This document shows, one piece after another, positions 49,520-58,348 of a stretch of DNA of 64,000 nt; the first letter of the stretch is position 1, and every line of letters begins with the position of its first letter. A program made the translations under genes and the position numbers. A model generated the notes under the pieces. That model searched no databases. It was not told the origin of the DNA and worked only from the letters and a program-made list of their open reading frames with translations. The DNA is from Schnuerera sp. xch1 (GTDB taxonomy: Bacteria; Bacillota; Clostridia; Tissierellales; Tepidimicrobiaceae), in NCBI RefSeq assembly GCF_019931165.1, contig NZ_JAIOUP010000001.1, positions 62,001 to 126,000 of the forward strand. Direction: 5' to 3'.

Positions 49520-50707
49520 ATGATAAGAAACAAAAGTATACTATTAATAACAATATTATTTATTCTGTTATCTTCATACTATTCTTTTTCAGAAGGAACA
49601 GTCCAAGATGACACCGAAACATCGGAAGAATTTATTGAAAAACAATTAAAAAGTTTAAATGTTGAAGAGTTGGAATCAGTGTTAGATGATATGCTTAAAG
49701 ATAAGAAATATCATTTTAACATTGATATAAAAGAAGTAATTCTATCAATTATCAAAGGGGAAACTTCCTTTGATATCAAATTTTTAGTAAACGAAGCAAT
49801 TAAATCTTTTTTTAATGAAATATTAGATAATCTGGTATTAATTTCGCAAATTTTAGTAATAACAATAACTTGCACTGTTTTATCCAATTTACAAAGTAGT
49901 TTTGAAAAAGATACTGTAGCACAACTGGCTCATTATGCATGTTATATGATATTGTCCATGTTAATAATAAACAGTTTCACATTAGCATTTGATCTAGGAA
50001 AAGACACAGTCACTCAAATGGTTAACTTCATGCAAATAATATTACCTTTATTATTGGCTTTGCTAACAGCAGTAGGTGCATCTGGTACAAGATTAATCTT
50101 TCATCCCATAGTAGTAGGAGCAGTGAATATAATAGGCATTTTAATTAAAAATTTGGTGTTTCCATTAATCTTTTTTACTTTTATCATTGGGATAATAAGC
50201 AATATTTCACAAAAAGTACAATTTACCAAATTATCAGAATTAATGCGGCAAATAGTTATTGTCATTATTAGTGCATCTTTTACTGTATTCATTGGGATAA
50301 TTACTATCTATGGTATGGGTGCTAATATTGACGGTGTTACTATTAGGACAGCTAAATTTGCAGTCGACAGTTTCATACCTATAATAGGAAAATTCTTATC
50401 GGATGCAGTAGAAGTGGTAGTGGGCAGTTCAGCTATACTAAAAAATGGTATAGGGATGATTGGACTAATAGTTTTGTTTTTAATTTGCTTAACCCCGGCT
50501 ATTAAAATAATGGTACTCATATTTGTTTATAAGATTGCTGCAGCTCTTTTACAACCAATAGCATCTACTAACATATTTACGTGTTTTAGTGAAGTGTCAA
50601 AGGCGCTTTTATTAGTACTAGTTGGAATACTTTCAGTAGCTACAATGTTTTTTATAACGATAACAGTTATAGTCGAAGCTGGAAATACAGCATTAATGTT
50701 TAGGTAG
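49520..50707 (+). CDS. spoIIIAE: Stage III sporulation protein AE
   Basis: The 395-residue polytopic protein has a signal-like N-terminus, an outside region of about 90 residues and six to eight membrane helices, with 'FMQIILPLLLALLTAVGAS' and 'YKIAAALLQPIAS' as family segments. SpoIIIAE is the main permease-like member of the SpoIIIA complex. It starts 13 bases after spoIIIAD. Confidence 0.93.
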   Translation: MIRNKSILLITILFILLSSYYSFSEGTVQDDTETSEEFIEKQLKSLNVEELESVLDDMLKDKKYHFNIDIKEVILSIIKGETSFDIKFLVNEAIKSFFNEILDNLVLISQILVITITCTVLSNLQSSFEKDTVAQLAHYACYMILSMLIINSFTLAFDLGKDTVTQMVNFMQIILPLLLALLTAVGASGTRLIFHPIVVGAVNIIGILIKNLVFPLIFFTFIIGIISNISQKVQFTKLSELMRQIVIVIISASFTVFIGIITIYGMGANIDGVTIRTAKFAVDSFIPIIGKFLSDAVEVVVGSSAILKNGIGMIGLIVLFLICLTPAIKIMVLIFVYKIAAALLQPIASTNIFTCFSEVSKALLLVLVGILSVATMFFITITVIVEAGNTALMFR

Positions 50708-50717
50708 GTGAAATAAT

Positions 50718-51356
50718 TTGAAAATAGTTGAATTTTTAAGAAATTGGGTTAAAGATATTGCTATTATATTTGTTTTAGTTTCAATTATTGAGATTGTTGT
50801 TCCTAATAATAATTTAAAAAAATATGTAAATATGGTTATTGGATTTTTAATAATAATTGCTATAATATCACCTTTTGTAAATTTAATAAATGAGAATTAT
50901 AGTTTTGACAAAGAAGTTTTCAAAGAAATTGTAAATGGAATTGAGGTTCAAAATGACAGCAACCTAAATTTGACATCAATGCAAGAAAAGCAGATTAAGG
51001 ATGTTTACATGGAGAAAGTTAAAGAAGATATTAAAAATGAAATAAGCGAATCGTCAGACTATGAAGTCAAGAATATATATATATCAATATACGAAGATGA
51101 AGAGAATTATGGAAACATTAAAGAAATAGAGTTGATATTGGAAGATGATATTAAAGAGAAGGAGCAACAAGACACCATAAATGTTATAAAGATTGAAGAG
51201 ATAAAAATGAGAAGTACACAATTGGATACAATGGAATTAGAAGAATTTGAAGAAGATGAAGAGGTAAAAAATATAATTTCTGAAAAATATAATGTATCCA
51301 AAGAAAATATAAGAGTATTTTTAAATACAGAGGGGGAAGGTGAAGTGGATGGATAA
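50718..51356 (+). CDS. spoIIIAF: Stage III sporulation protein AF
   Basis: The 212-residue protein has two N-terminal membrane helices (about residues 14-60) and an extracytoplasmic ring-building-type domain in its C-terminal half ('VSKENIRVFLN'). It matches SpoIIIAF in layout. TTG 50718 follows AGGTG. The 3' end overlaps the spoIIIAG start by 8 bp. Confidence 0.88.
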   Translation: MKIVEFLRNWVKDIAIIFVLVSIIEIVVPNNNLKKYVNMVIGFLIIIAIISPFVNLINENYSFDKEVFKEIVNGIEVQNDSNLNLTSMQEKQIKDVYMEKVKEDIKNEISESSDYEVKNIYISIYEDEENYGNIKEIELILEDDIKEKEQQDTINVIKIEEIKMRSTQLDTMELEEFEEDEEVKNIISEKYNVSKENIRVFLNTEGEGEVDG

Positions 51357-51927
51357 ATATATAAATAAAATTAAAGAATATTTACAAAAGCTTGATAATA
51401 AGGAATTGATGAGAAATTTATTCATAATATTAATTATTGGAATCATACTATTTATATTAGCTGATACTTTTTTCCAAGATGAAGAACAAGTTACTAAATT
51501 GAATGAAGATAATATAACAAAGAATTCTGGTGAATATGAAACAGATTATAGTTATATCTTAGAGAAGAAGTTAGAAAGTATATTAAGTCAGCTGAAAGGG
51601 GTGGGAACAGTACAAGTTATGATAACTTTAGAAGATACGACAGAAAAAGTTCCAGCATTCAATACTACTAAAAATAATGAAACTACTAAAGAACTAGATT
51701 CTCAAGGAGGGACTAGAGAAATTGTTAGAGAGGATACGACTATTCAAATAGTAACAGAGGGTGAAGGTTCACCAATAGTACTGAAAGAAATAAAGCCAAC
51801 TATTAAAGGTATTATAGTTATAGCAGAAGGAGCTGAGAATTTAGAAGTAAAAGAAATGTTATATGAGGCTGTTAAAACAGTTTTAGGTATATCAGGGAAT
51901 AAGGTTGAAGTGTATATTAGTAAATAG
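51349..51927 (+). CDS. spoIIIAG: Stage III sporulation protein AG
   Basis: The 192-residue bitopic protein has a membrane helix at about residues 22-42 and an outside ring-building domain ('LESILSQLKGVGTVQVMITLEDT', in part) with an insert region. The C-terminal 'KGIIVIAEGAENLEVKEML', in part, is typical. SpoIIIAG forms the large ring in the intermembrane space. ATG 51349 follows AAGGTG; a GTG at 51340 overlaps it. Confidence 0.92.
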   Translation: MDKYINKIKEYLQKLDNKELMRNLFIILIIGIILFILADTFFQDEEQVTKLNEDNITKNSGEYETDYSYILEKKLESILSQLKGVGTVQVMITLEDTTEKVPAFNTTKNNETTKELDSQGGTREIVREDTTIQIVTEGEGSPIVLKEIKPTIKGIIVIAEGAENLEVKEMLYEAVKTVLGISGNKVEVYISK

Positions 51928-51937
51928 GAGGGATATA

Positions 51938-52600
51938 ATGTTTACTGTTAAGAAACCAGCAATAATAGTTATGCTGATAGTGTTATTGGTTTTTACTGGT
52001 TATTTAAACCTCAATTTGACTAAGCAAGCATCATCAAGAGTTTCAAATGACTATCAAAAATATGAGGAAATGGAATTGGCTAAAGAAAATCAAATTAAAG
52101 ACGATGATTTAGTGGCAACAATATCGGAAGGCGAGGAAACAGAAGAACCTGAAGTATCAGATTCTGAAACGTCTGAAGGCATTGACGAACTAATTACAAG
52201 TACAGAAGAAAATATTCAAGAAACTATTGGCAATGAAGATAGTATGATGTCGAAAAATTATTTCGTTGAACAGAGATTATCTAGGGATAAATTAAGAGCA
52301 GGATTAATTGATAGATTAAATGAAATTGTAAATAATGATAATAGTAGCCAAGAAATGATAACTGAAGCTCAGCAGGAGATAGTAGAAATTGGAAATGTTT
52401 CTGAGAAAGAACTATCAATAGAAGGACTGATAAAAGCTAAGGGATTTGAAGAAGTGATAGTATTTATTACGGAAAATAATGCAAAAGTTGTTGTAGGAAC
52501 AGAAGAACTTACTGAGCAAGATGTAGCTAAAATTTTAAATATTGTGGTAAGTGAAACTGGCTTAGATGCATCAAATGTGAAAATAATGAAAAAAAGTTAG
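51938..52600 (+). CDS. spoIIIAH: Stage III sporulation protein AH
   Basis: The 220-residue bitopic protein has a membrane helix at about residues 8-26 and a long acidic linker. The C-terminal YscJ/FliF-like domain has 'LIDRLNEIVNNDNSS' and 'GFEEVIVFI'. SpoIIIAH binds SpoIIQ across the intermembrane space. ATG 51938 follows AGGAGGG. It is the last gene of the operon. Confidence 0.92.
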   Translation: MFTVKKPAIIVMLIVLLVFTGYLNLNLTKQASSRVSNDYQKYEEMELAKENQIKDDDLVATISEGEETEEPEVSDSETSEGIDELITSTEENIQETIGNEDSMMSKNYFVEQRLSRDKLRAGLIDRLNEIVNNDNSSQEMITEAQQEIVEIGNVSEKELSIEGLIKAKGFEEVIVFITENNAKVVVGTEELTEQDVAKILNIVVSETGLDASNVKIMKKS

Positions 52601-52607
52601 AATTGTT

Positions 52608-52636
52608 TTGTAAAAAACTTAGCCCTTTGATATAAT
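52608..52636 (+). promoter_or_regulatory. Promoter of the Asp23-type gene
   Basis: TTGTAA at 52608-52613 and TATAAT at 52631-52636 are 17 bases apart. It gives the housekeeping genes after spoIIIAH their own transcription. Confidence 0.7.
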
Positions 52637-52673
52637 AACTCTATAGACTTTCAGATAGTAGGAGGTGTCAAAA

Positions 52674-53072
52674 GTGACTGATATTTCAGGCGGAGAAAAG
52701 GGAAAGTATGGCACAGTAAAAATTGCAAATGAAGTTGTATCTATAATTGCTGGTCTAGCTGCCACTGAAGTAGAAGGTGTTACTGGGATGAGTGGTGGTC
52801 TTACTGGTGATATTACTGAAATGTTAGGTATGAAAAACCTATCTAAAGGTGTAAAAGTTGAAGTTGGAGAAAAGGAAACAGCCATAGATATATTTATTGT
52901 TGTAGACTATGGCACTAAAATATCTGAAGTAGCAATAAATGTACAAGAGAATGTTAAAAATAAAGTTGAGACAATGACTGGTTTAAATGTGGTTGAAGTT
53001 AATATTAACGTACAAGGAGTTAATATTCCAAAAGAAGAACCTGTAGTTGAAGAAGAACCAAGAGTAAAATAG
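52674..53072 (+). CDS. Asp23/Gls24 family envelope stress response protein
   Basis: The 132-residue protein has the Asp23 core: 'GTVKIANEVVSIIAGLAATEVEGVTGMSGG', in part, then 'KGVKVEVGEKETAIDIFIVVDYG'. Asp23 proteins form a cytoplasmic layer attached to the membrane through AmaP, whose gene follows. The C-terminal Glu/Pro-rich tail is short. GTG 52674 is used because AGGAGGTG (52660-52667) overlaps the alternative start at 52665. Confidence 0.92.
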   Translation: MTDISGGEKGKYGTVKIANEVVSIIAGLAATEVEGVTGMSGGLTGDITEMLGMKNLSKGVKVEVGEKETAIDIFIVVDYGTKISEVAINVQENVKNKVETMTGLNVVEVNINVQGVNIPKEEPVVEEEPRVK

Positions 53073-53075
53073 TAT

Positions 53076-53103
53076 ATTTACCCTCTGGAGACAGAGGGTA
53101 AAT
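53076..53103 (+). terminator. Hairpin between asp23-type gene and amaP
   Basis: ATTTACCCTCTG (53076-53087) pairs perfectly with CAGAGGGTAAAT around GAGA. The following TTAAATATTTT is only a moderate T-run, so it may lower but not stop expression of amaP. Confidence 0.7.
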
Positions 53104-53130
53104 TTAAATATTTTGAGAGGTGGACTAGTT

Positions 53131-53679
53131 ATGAGTATTTTTAATAGGATAATATTGCTTATTTTTTCCCTGTTAGTAGGAATAATCTCGATTATTATGA
53201 TGATCTTTCCATTTAAGCAAATATCATTTTTATCGGTTAACAATTTGACTTATTATTTAGAGCTTATAAAAGGGAATTATTTGTTATCTGTAATTGGATT
53301 AATTATATTAGTATTAAGCATAAAAATGTTGCTGTTAAGTATAAAATTTGATAATAAAGAAAAAAATTTAACTTATCTAATTAAAATGACAGACCACGGT
53401 GAGATTAAAATTTCATCAAATACTGTCTCCGGATTAGTGCAATATATAGCTGATAAATTTACTGGAATAAGAAATATAAATACAAAGGTTAATATAGTAG
53501 AAGGACAACTATTTATTAATTTAAAGGGAGATGTAACACCAGAAATAAATATCCCTGAAATGACCAATGATTTACAAGCGAAAGTTAAAGAACATGTACA
53601 AAATTGTACTGGCGTTAAGGTAACAAACATAGAAGTAATAATAAGTAATACAATTACACCTGTAAGGAATATTAAATAA
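53131..53679 (+). CDS. amaP: Alkaline shock response membrane anchor protein AmaP
   Basis: The 182-residue protein has two N-terminal membrane helices (residues about 6-30 and 50-70), then a soluble domain related to Asp23/DUF322 ('NIPEMTNDLQAKVKEHVQNCTGVKV', in part). AmaP anchors Asp23 to the membrane. ATG 53131 follows GAGAGGTGG. It is followed by the usual DUF2273 partner. Confidence 0.88.
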   Translation: MSIFNRIILLIFSLLVGIISIIMMIFPFKQISFLSVNNLTYYLELIKGNYLLSVIGLIILVLSIKMLLLSIKFDNKEKNLTYLIKMTDHGEIKISSNTVSGLVQYIADKFTGIRNINTKVNIVEGQLFINLKGDVTPEINIPEMTNDLQAKVKEHVQNCTGVKVTNIEVIISNTITPVRNIK

Positions 53680-53696
53680 CTGTCGAGGTGTTTAAA

Positions 53697-53927
53697 TTGA
53701 TAAAAGAGATATTATATAAATTGTCTGAATATATAAAAACAAATAGAGGAAAATCAATAGGAATAATTCTAGGTTTTTTGATTGCAATATTAATACTTTT
53801 AATAGGGTTTTTAAAAACTATTTTTATTATGTTATGTGTATGTGTGGGATATTATATTGGAGATAAAATTGATAATAATGAAAATTTAAAAGATGTATTG
53901 AATAAAATATTTATGATAAACAAATAG
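53697..53927 (+). CDS. DUF2273 small membrane protein
   Basis: The 76-residue protein has two adjacent membrane helices ('IGIILGFLIAILILLIGFL' and 'IFIMLCVCVGYYIGDKIDN', in part). The 'GYYIGDKID' end is the mark of DUF2273. It regularly accompanies amaP and asp23, and probably helps anchor the Asp23 layer. TTG 53697 follows GAGGTG; the GTG at 53688 overlaps the ribosome site. Confidence 0.85.
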   Translation: MIKEILYKLSEYIKTNRGKSIGIILGFLIAILILLIGFLKTIFIMLCVCVGYYIGDKIDNNENLKDVLNKIFMINK

Positions 53928-53979
53928 TTTTAATATAACAAAAGTATATATAATATATAAATAAATAGGGAGGACACAG

Positions 53980-54390
53980 ATGGGTAGAAAATATGCAAGA
54001 GAATCTTCAATGAAGCTATTGTATCAAATGGAAATTAATTCAGACTTTTCAAATGGTACAATTAGTCAATTTTTCGAAAATAATAGTTTTAATGAAAGTG
54101 AAAGGGAATATATTGAAGGTTCTATATACACTATAATTGATAATTTAAAGGATATAGATTCTAATATAAAAGATAATATTTCAGGATGGAAATTGCATAG
54201 ACTTGCTAGAGTGGATTTGTGTATTCTTAGAATTGCAATTTATGAAATAATTTTTAGGGATGATATACCTGTTGAGGTTTCTATAAATGAAGCTATAGAA
54301 ATATCAAAAAAGTATAGTACTGATGAATCTTCAAAATTTATCAATGGTGTTTTAGGCGGTTTTGTTAGGAGCAGAGATAAAGATGAGTAA
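53980..54390 (+). CDS. nusB: Transcription antitermination factor NusB
   Basis: The 136-residue helical protein acts with NusE on rRNA antitermination. It has 'RESSMKLLYQME', 'LHRLARVDLCILRIAIYEI' in part, 'IPVEVSINEAIEISKKY' and 'KFINGVLGGF', all typical. ATG 53980 follows AGGGAGGA. The 3' end overlaps the next gene by 8 bp. Confidence 0.95.
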   Translation: MGRKYARESSMKLLYQMEINSDFSNGTISQFFENNSFNESEREYIEGSIYTIIDNLKDIDSNIKDNISGWKLHRLARVDLCILRIAIYEIIFRDDIPVEVSINEAIEISKKYSTDESSKFINGVLGGFVRSRDKDE

Positions 54391-55333
54391 TAAATATTTT
54401 GTTGGGATAGATACTTCTGCATATACAACTTCTATAGGTGTAATAGATGAAAAAGACAATATAATAGTAGATTTGAGAGAATTATTAAAAGTAAAAAAAG
54501 GTAGTAAAGGACTGAGACAACAAGAGGCTATTTTTCAACACATGAAGAATTTACCTATTTTAATTGAAAATATGGTGACTCAGATTGATGTTTCTAAAAT
54601 AGACACGATTGCATGTAGCAGTAAACCTAGAAATATTAAATGCTCATATATGCCTGTTTTTACAGTTGGTAGAGAACAGGCTTTTATTATATCTAAAATT
54701 TTGGATGTGAGATATAAAGAGTATAGCCACCAACAAGGACATATTGTATCAGGAATTATGAATAATAAATTAAAAGAGTACGGTAAATTTTTAAGTTTTC
54801 ATATTTCAGGTGGGACATCAGAATTTTTATTGGTTAACAATAAAAAAAATGGTATAAAAAATGAAATAATAGGAGGAACTTTAGATATAAGTATAGGACA
54901 GCTAATAGATAGAATTGGTATTGAACTAGACCTTTCATTTCCATCTGGTAGAAAAATGGATGAAATATCTCAAAAGGGTAAAATAATAGATCTTAATATT
55001 CCAATAAGTATTAAGGATAACACATGGTTTAATCTATCTGGAATGGAAAACTATTTTAAAAATCTTATCAATAATCATTTATATAATATTGAAGATATAT
55101 TAGCAACATTATTTTATACCATTAGTTTATTTTTATATACATCTATTATAAATGGATGTGCAAAATATGAGGTAGAAAATGTTTTACTAACTGGAGGAGT
55201 GTCAGCTAATAAAATTATTAGACAATGTTTAAGAGATAAATTTAATAAAAGTAAGGAATTTGTATTCTTTCCAAAGATAGAGCTATGCACTGATAATGGA
55301 ATTGGAATAGCGTATTTAGGAAAAGAAAAATAA
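54383..55333 (+). CDS. TsaD/Kae1-family paralogue of unknown function
   Basis: The 316-residue ASKHA-fold protein resembles TsaD: 'FVGIDTSAYTTSIGVID', 'SHQQGHIVSG' in place of the H-x-E-G-H metal motif, 'LSFHISGGTSEFLLV' and 'LLTGGVSANKIIR'. The nusB-xseA position is occupied by this paralogue in many Clostridia, while the true TsaD for tRNA t6A synthesis is encoded elsewhere. Both histidines of the metal motif remain. The ATG overlaps the nusB stop. Its reaction is unknown. Confidence 0.8.
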   Translation: MSNKYFVGIDTSAYTTSIGVIDEKDNIIVDLRELLKVKKGSKGLRQQEAIFQHMKNLPILIENMVTQIDVSKIDTIACSSKPRNIKCSYMPVFTVGREQAFIISKILDVRYKEYSHQQGHIVSGIMNNKLKEYGKFLSFHISGGTSEFLLVNNKKNGIKNEIIGGTLDISIGQLIDRIGIELDLSFPSGRKMDEISQKGKIIDLNIPISIKDNTWFNLSGMENYFKNLINNHLYNIEDILATLFYTISLFLYTSIINGCAKYEVENVLLTGGVSANKIIRQCLRDKFNKSKEFVFFPKIELCTDNGIGIAYLGKEK

Positions 55334-55353
55334 ATTTTTTGTAGGTGGTAAAT

Positions 55354-56577
55354 ATGAAGTCAAAACCGTTAAAAGTAAGCGAAGTTAATCAATATATAAG
55401 GAGAGTACTGGCTGGAGATTGGCTTCTTTCTAATATCAAGGTAGAAGGAGAAATTTCTAACTTTAAACATCATTATAGTGGGCACATGTATTTTTCATTA
55501 AAGGATGATAGAGGAAAAATAAAATGTGTTATGTTCAAAAATTATAATGAACAAGCAGAATTTGAATTGAAAGATGGAGTTAAAGTTTTAGTTACAGGAT
55601 ATATATCTATTTATGAAAAAGAAGGAAATTATCAATTATATGTAAAACGTATTGAGGAAAGTGGTGATGGAGAACTTTTTGCAGCTTTTCAAAAATTAAA
55701 AAGAAAATTAGAAGAGGAAGGTTTATTTGATTTTTCAAATAAGAAGGAATTACCGTTTCTACCAAAAAAAATAGGTGTAGTAACATCTTCTACAGGAGCA
55801 GCTATTAGAGATATAATAACTGTTATAAAAAGAAGATATCCGATATCTGATATATTAATATATCCAGCATTAGTACAAGGAAGACAAGCTCCTGAGACAA
55901 TATGTGAAGGATTGAGATATTTAGATGATATAGAAGATATTGATGTTATTATTACTGGCAGAGGTGGAGGTTCTATAGAAGAACTTTTTGCCTTTAACAA
56001 TGAATCTGTAGCAAGAACAATATATAATATGAAAAAGCCTGTAGTATCTGCAGTAGGTCATGAAACAGATTTTACTATTGCTGATTTCATTGCAGATTTA
56101 AGAGCACCAACTCCTTCTGCAGCTGCAGAAATGGTTACACCAGAACTTGAAAAGCTAACGATGGATTTAAACGAAAAGTTTAATAGATTAATTAAGTCTT
56201 TGAATCATATCATAAATGATTCTAATATAAAGTTAAACTACATTTATAACAACTTAAGCTTTCATAATCCTATTAATCAATTGAAGGAGAAGGCTCAAGA
56301 ACAGGACGTTTTATTAAGAAATCTTATTGATTTAATGAAAACAAAAATAAAATCAAATAAAATTAAAATTGATAATATATTAAATGGACTTGATTATTTA
56401 AATCCTATTTCTTCTTTGAATAGAGGGTATGGAATTATATCTGATTTGGATGGTAACATCATTACTAAAGTTGATGATTTGTCTGTAAATGAAGAGCTGA
56501 ACATATTAATTAAAGATGGTATTATAAAAGTAAAAGTAGTTAATATTAATAAAGGAGAGTTTCATTATGAAGATTAA
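55354..56577 (+). CDS. xseA: Exodeoxyribonuclease VII large subunit
   Basis: The 407-residue subunit has an N-terminal OB-fold ('ISNFKHHYSGHMYFSLKDD') and a catalytic domain ('GVVTSSTGAAIRDI', 'GRGGGSIEELFAFN', 'SAVGHETDFTIADF'), with long coiled-coil helices from about 270. With XseB it degrades single-stranded DNA to oligonucleotides. ATG 55354 follows GTAGGTGG. It overlaps xseB by 11 bp. Confidence 0.96.
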   Translation: MKSKPLKVSEVNQYIRRVLAGDWLLSNIKVEGEISNFKHHYSGHMYFSLKDDRGKIKCVMFKNYNEQAEFELKDGVKVLVTGYISIYEKEGNYQLYVKRIEESGDGELFAAFQKLKRKLEEEGLFDFSNKKELPFLPKKIGVVTSSTGAAIRDIITVIKRRYPISDILIYPALVQGRQAPETICEGLRYLDDIEDIDVIITGRGGGSIEELFAFNNESVARTIYNMKKPVVSAVGHETDFTIADFIADLRAPTPSAAAEMVTPELEKLTMDLNEKFNRLIKSLNHIINDSNIKLNYIYNNLSFHNPINQLKEKAQEQDVLLRNLIDLMKTKIKSNKIKIDNILNGLDYLNPISSLNRGYGIISDLDGNIITKVDDLSVNEELNILIKDGIIKVKVVNINKGEFHYED

Positions 56578-56797
56578 AGATTTATCCTATGAAGAAGCTA
56601 TTGAAGAATTAGAACAAATACTGGAAGATTTACAAAATGAAGATTTGTCATTAGATAATTCTTTAGAAAAATTCAAACAAGGAGTTGCTCTTTATAATTA
56701 TTGCAATGAAATATTAAAAAATGCTGAAGGAGAAATAAAAATATTGCTTAAAGATAAAGATGGAATTTTTGAAGAAGATTTTAATATGGAGGTATGA
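56567..56797 (+). CDS. xseB: Exodeoxyribonuclease VII small subunit
   Basis: The 76-residue helical hairpin protein has the family's 'SYEEAIEELEQILEDLQNEDLSLDNSLEKF', in part, and 'GVALYNYCNEILKNAE'. It wraps the XseA coiled coil. The start overlaps the xseA end and follows AAAGGAG. Confidence 0.95.
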   Translation: MKIKDLSYEEAIEELEQILEDLQNEDLSLDNSLEKFKQGVALYNYCNEILKNAEGEIKILLKDKDGIFEEDFNMEV

Positions 56798-56801
56798 TTA
56801 A

Positions 56802-57671
56802 ATGCGATTAGAAGAGGAAATCCAATCTACTGTTAAAGTTATTGAATATGAGTTGAGTAATCTATTTGAGAATGAAACAGGATATCAAAAAAAGATATTT
56901 GAATCCATAAATTATAGTTTATTTACGGGGGGAAAGCGATTAAGACCAATATTATTTCTTAAAACCTGTGAGGCATTTAATAATGACTATAAAAAATTTC
57001 TTCCTTTTGCATGTGCTATAGAAATGATACATACTTATTCATTAATACATGACGATCTACCTTCAATGGATGATGATGATTTTCGTAGAGGCAAATTAAC
57101 TAATCATAAGGTTTATGGAGAATCTATTGCAATTTTAACAGGAGATGGACTATTAAATTTAGCTTTTGAAACGATGACAGATTTTATACTAAAAAACTCA
57201 AAAACAATTGAGGATTACAAAAAAAACATACGGGCAATGAATGAAATAAGTAATTTTTCTGGTGTATTTGGGATGATTGGAGGACAGGTTGTAGATCTTC
57301 TATCTAATGATATATATATGGATGAGGACAAACTACTATTTATGTATAAATGCAAAACTGCAGCATTAATTCAAGCCTCAGTAGTTTCTGGTGCTATTCT
57401 TGGCGATGGACTTAACGATGATATAGAGAGAATGAGAAATTTTGGATTATATCTTGGGTTAGCTTATCAGATAAGAGATGATATATTAGATGAGAAAAAA
57501 GATAAAGAGATTAAAAAAGTTACGTATTTAAACTTTAAAGATGTTAATCAAGCAAAGATAGATGTGAAAAATTTAAGTCAAAGAGCTATAGAAATTTTAG
57601 ATTATTATGAGGATAAAGACATGGAATTTTTAAAATTATTAACTAAGAATTTGATTGATAGAAGTTATTAA
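56802..57671 (+). CDS. ispA: Geranyl/farnesyl diphosphate synthase (polyprenyl synthetase)
   Basis: The 289-residue trans-prenyltransferase has the first Asp-rich motif 'DDLPSMDDDDFRRG' and the second 'QIRDDILD', so it should extend allylic diphosphates with IPP to C15 or so. The length and 'GKRLRPIL' start motif fit IspA. It starts four bases after xseB. In most relatives dxs follows directly; here an independently transcribed RNA gene follows instead. Confidence 0.93.
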   Translation: MRLEEEIQSTVKVIEYELSNLFENETGYQKKIFESINYSLFTGGKRLRPILFLKTCEAFNNDYKKFLPFACAIEMIHTYSLIHDDLPSMDDDDFRRGKLTNHKVYGESIAILTGDGLLNLAFETMTDFILKNSKTIEDYKKNIRAMNEISNFSGVFGMIGGQVVDLLSNDIYMDEDKLLFMYKCKTAALIQASVVSGAILGDGLNDDIERMRNFGLYLGLAYQIRDDILDEKKDKEIKKVTYLNFKDVNQAKIDVKNLSQRAIEILDYYEDKDMEFLKLLTKNLIDRSY

Positions 57672-57675
57672 AATA

Positions 57676-57704
57676 TTGAATAAAGATTATTATTATGCTA
57701 TAAT
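57676..57704 (+). promoter_or_regulatory. Promoter of the OLE-type RNA
   Basis: TTGAAT at 57676-57681 and TATAAT at 57699-57704 are 17 bases apart, five bases after the ispA stop. An inverted repeat TATGCTAT/ATAGCATA overlaps the -10 (about 57694-57716) and could be an operator. Confidence 0.75.
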
Positions 57705-57710
57705 TACCAT

Positions 57711-58308
57711 AGCATAAGTGGTACAGTATTCTAGTCAATACAACTAATTCTGAGGGCGGGGCTAAAAATCCGTCGAAGGGCATATCGATGAAGTTCTTTG
57801 CAATGGCCCGCGACGCCCAGTCGAGGGTTGTTGCAGGGAGTAAGAAAGATGGGGCGATCTGCAATGGCATGCAGGCGTTGACCCTGCTTTCGTGGAGACT
57901 TACTATCTGAAAAAATATAGTAAGATAAACCTGTATGTGAATAGGCATATAATGTAGCCTGCCTTGAGTGGTTTTGGCGGATGATAAGTTCAACTATTGT
58001 TATTTAGGGCCCGTATAATAATAGTTTTGTTATCGAAATCAAAATTGCAAAAGAGGCTAAGGATTAGGTTGATTGTAGAGGAAAACTCCTAGACTGTTCT
58101 TGAAAGAAGTATATTGAGGATTACAGTGCGGGCTAAGTGGTAATCCAGTTCTATTAATGGCGACATTATAGTAATAAAATTAAAGGGAAACCGCTGTTAT
58201 GGTGACATGCAGTTTTTATTAGGGAAATCCTGCTGGACCTAAAGCCGTAAGATTTACTCAATATATTGCCACTTAAAAGCTGGTAGCATAATGCTATCAG
58301 CTTTTTAT
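57711..58308 (+). ncRNA. ole: OLE RNA (Ornate, Large, Extremophilic)
   Basis: This region of about 600 nt has no plausible ORF, is clearly richer in G and C than its neighbours and carries many hairpins. Examples are CTTACTAT/ATAGTAAG (57899-57906 with 57917-57924), AACTATTGTTA with TAATAATAGTT (57992-58002 with 58016-58026), and GGATTAC/GTAATCC (58118-58124 with 58140-58146). It has its own promoter and ends in a strong terminator. OLE RNAs are about 600 nt, lie next to ispA and isoprenoid genes and are followed by oapA, all true here. They form a membrane complex with OapA and affect tolerance of ethanol, cold and magnesium in Bacillus halodurans. The assignment is by context, size and structure, without a covariance-model search. 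Ends are approximate. Confidence 0.85.
58275..58308 (+). terminator. Terminator of the OLE-type RNA
   Basis: AAAAGCTGGTAGCAT (58275-58289) pairs with ATGCTATCAGCTTTT (58291-58305) with one wobble, and the T-run follows. It is a strong hairpin, so oapA expression needs readthrough or its own signal. Confidence 0.88.
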
Positions 58309-58348
58309 ATATAAGAAGTAGTATTTAAGTATGGAGGGTAAAGTTAAA

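Noticed and set aside
57643-57993. A 116-codon reverse-strand frame inside the ispA-oapA region
   Set aside because: It runs antisense through the structured RNA and the ispA end, and its peptide shows no family I recognise.
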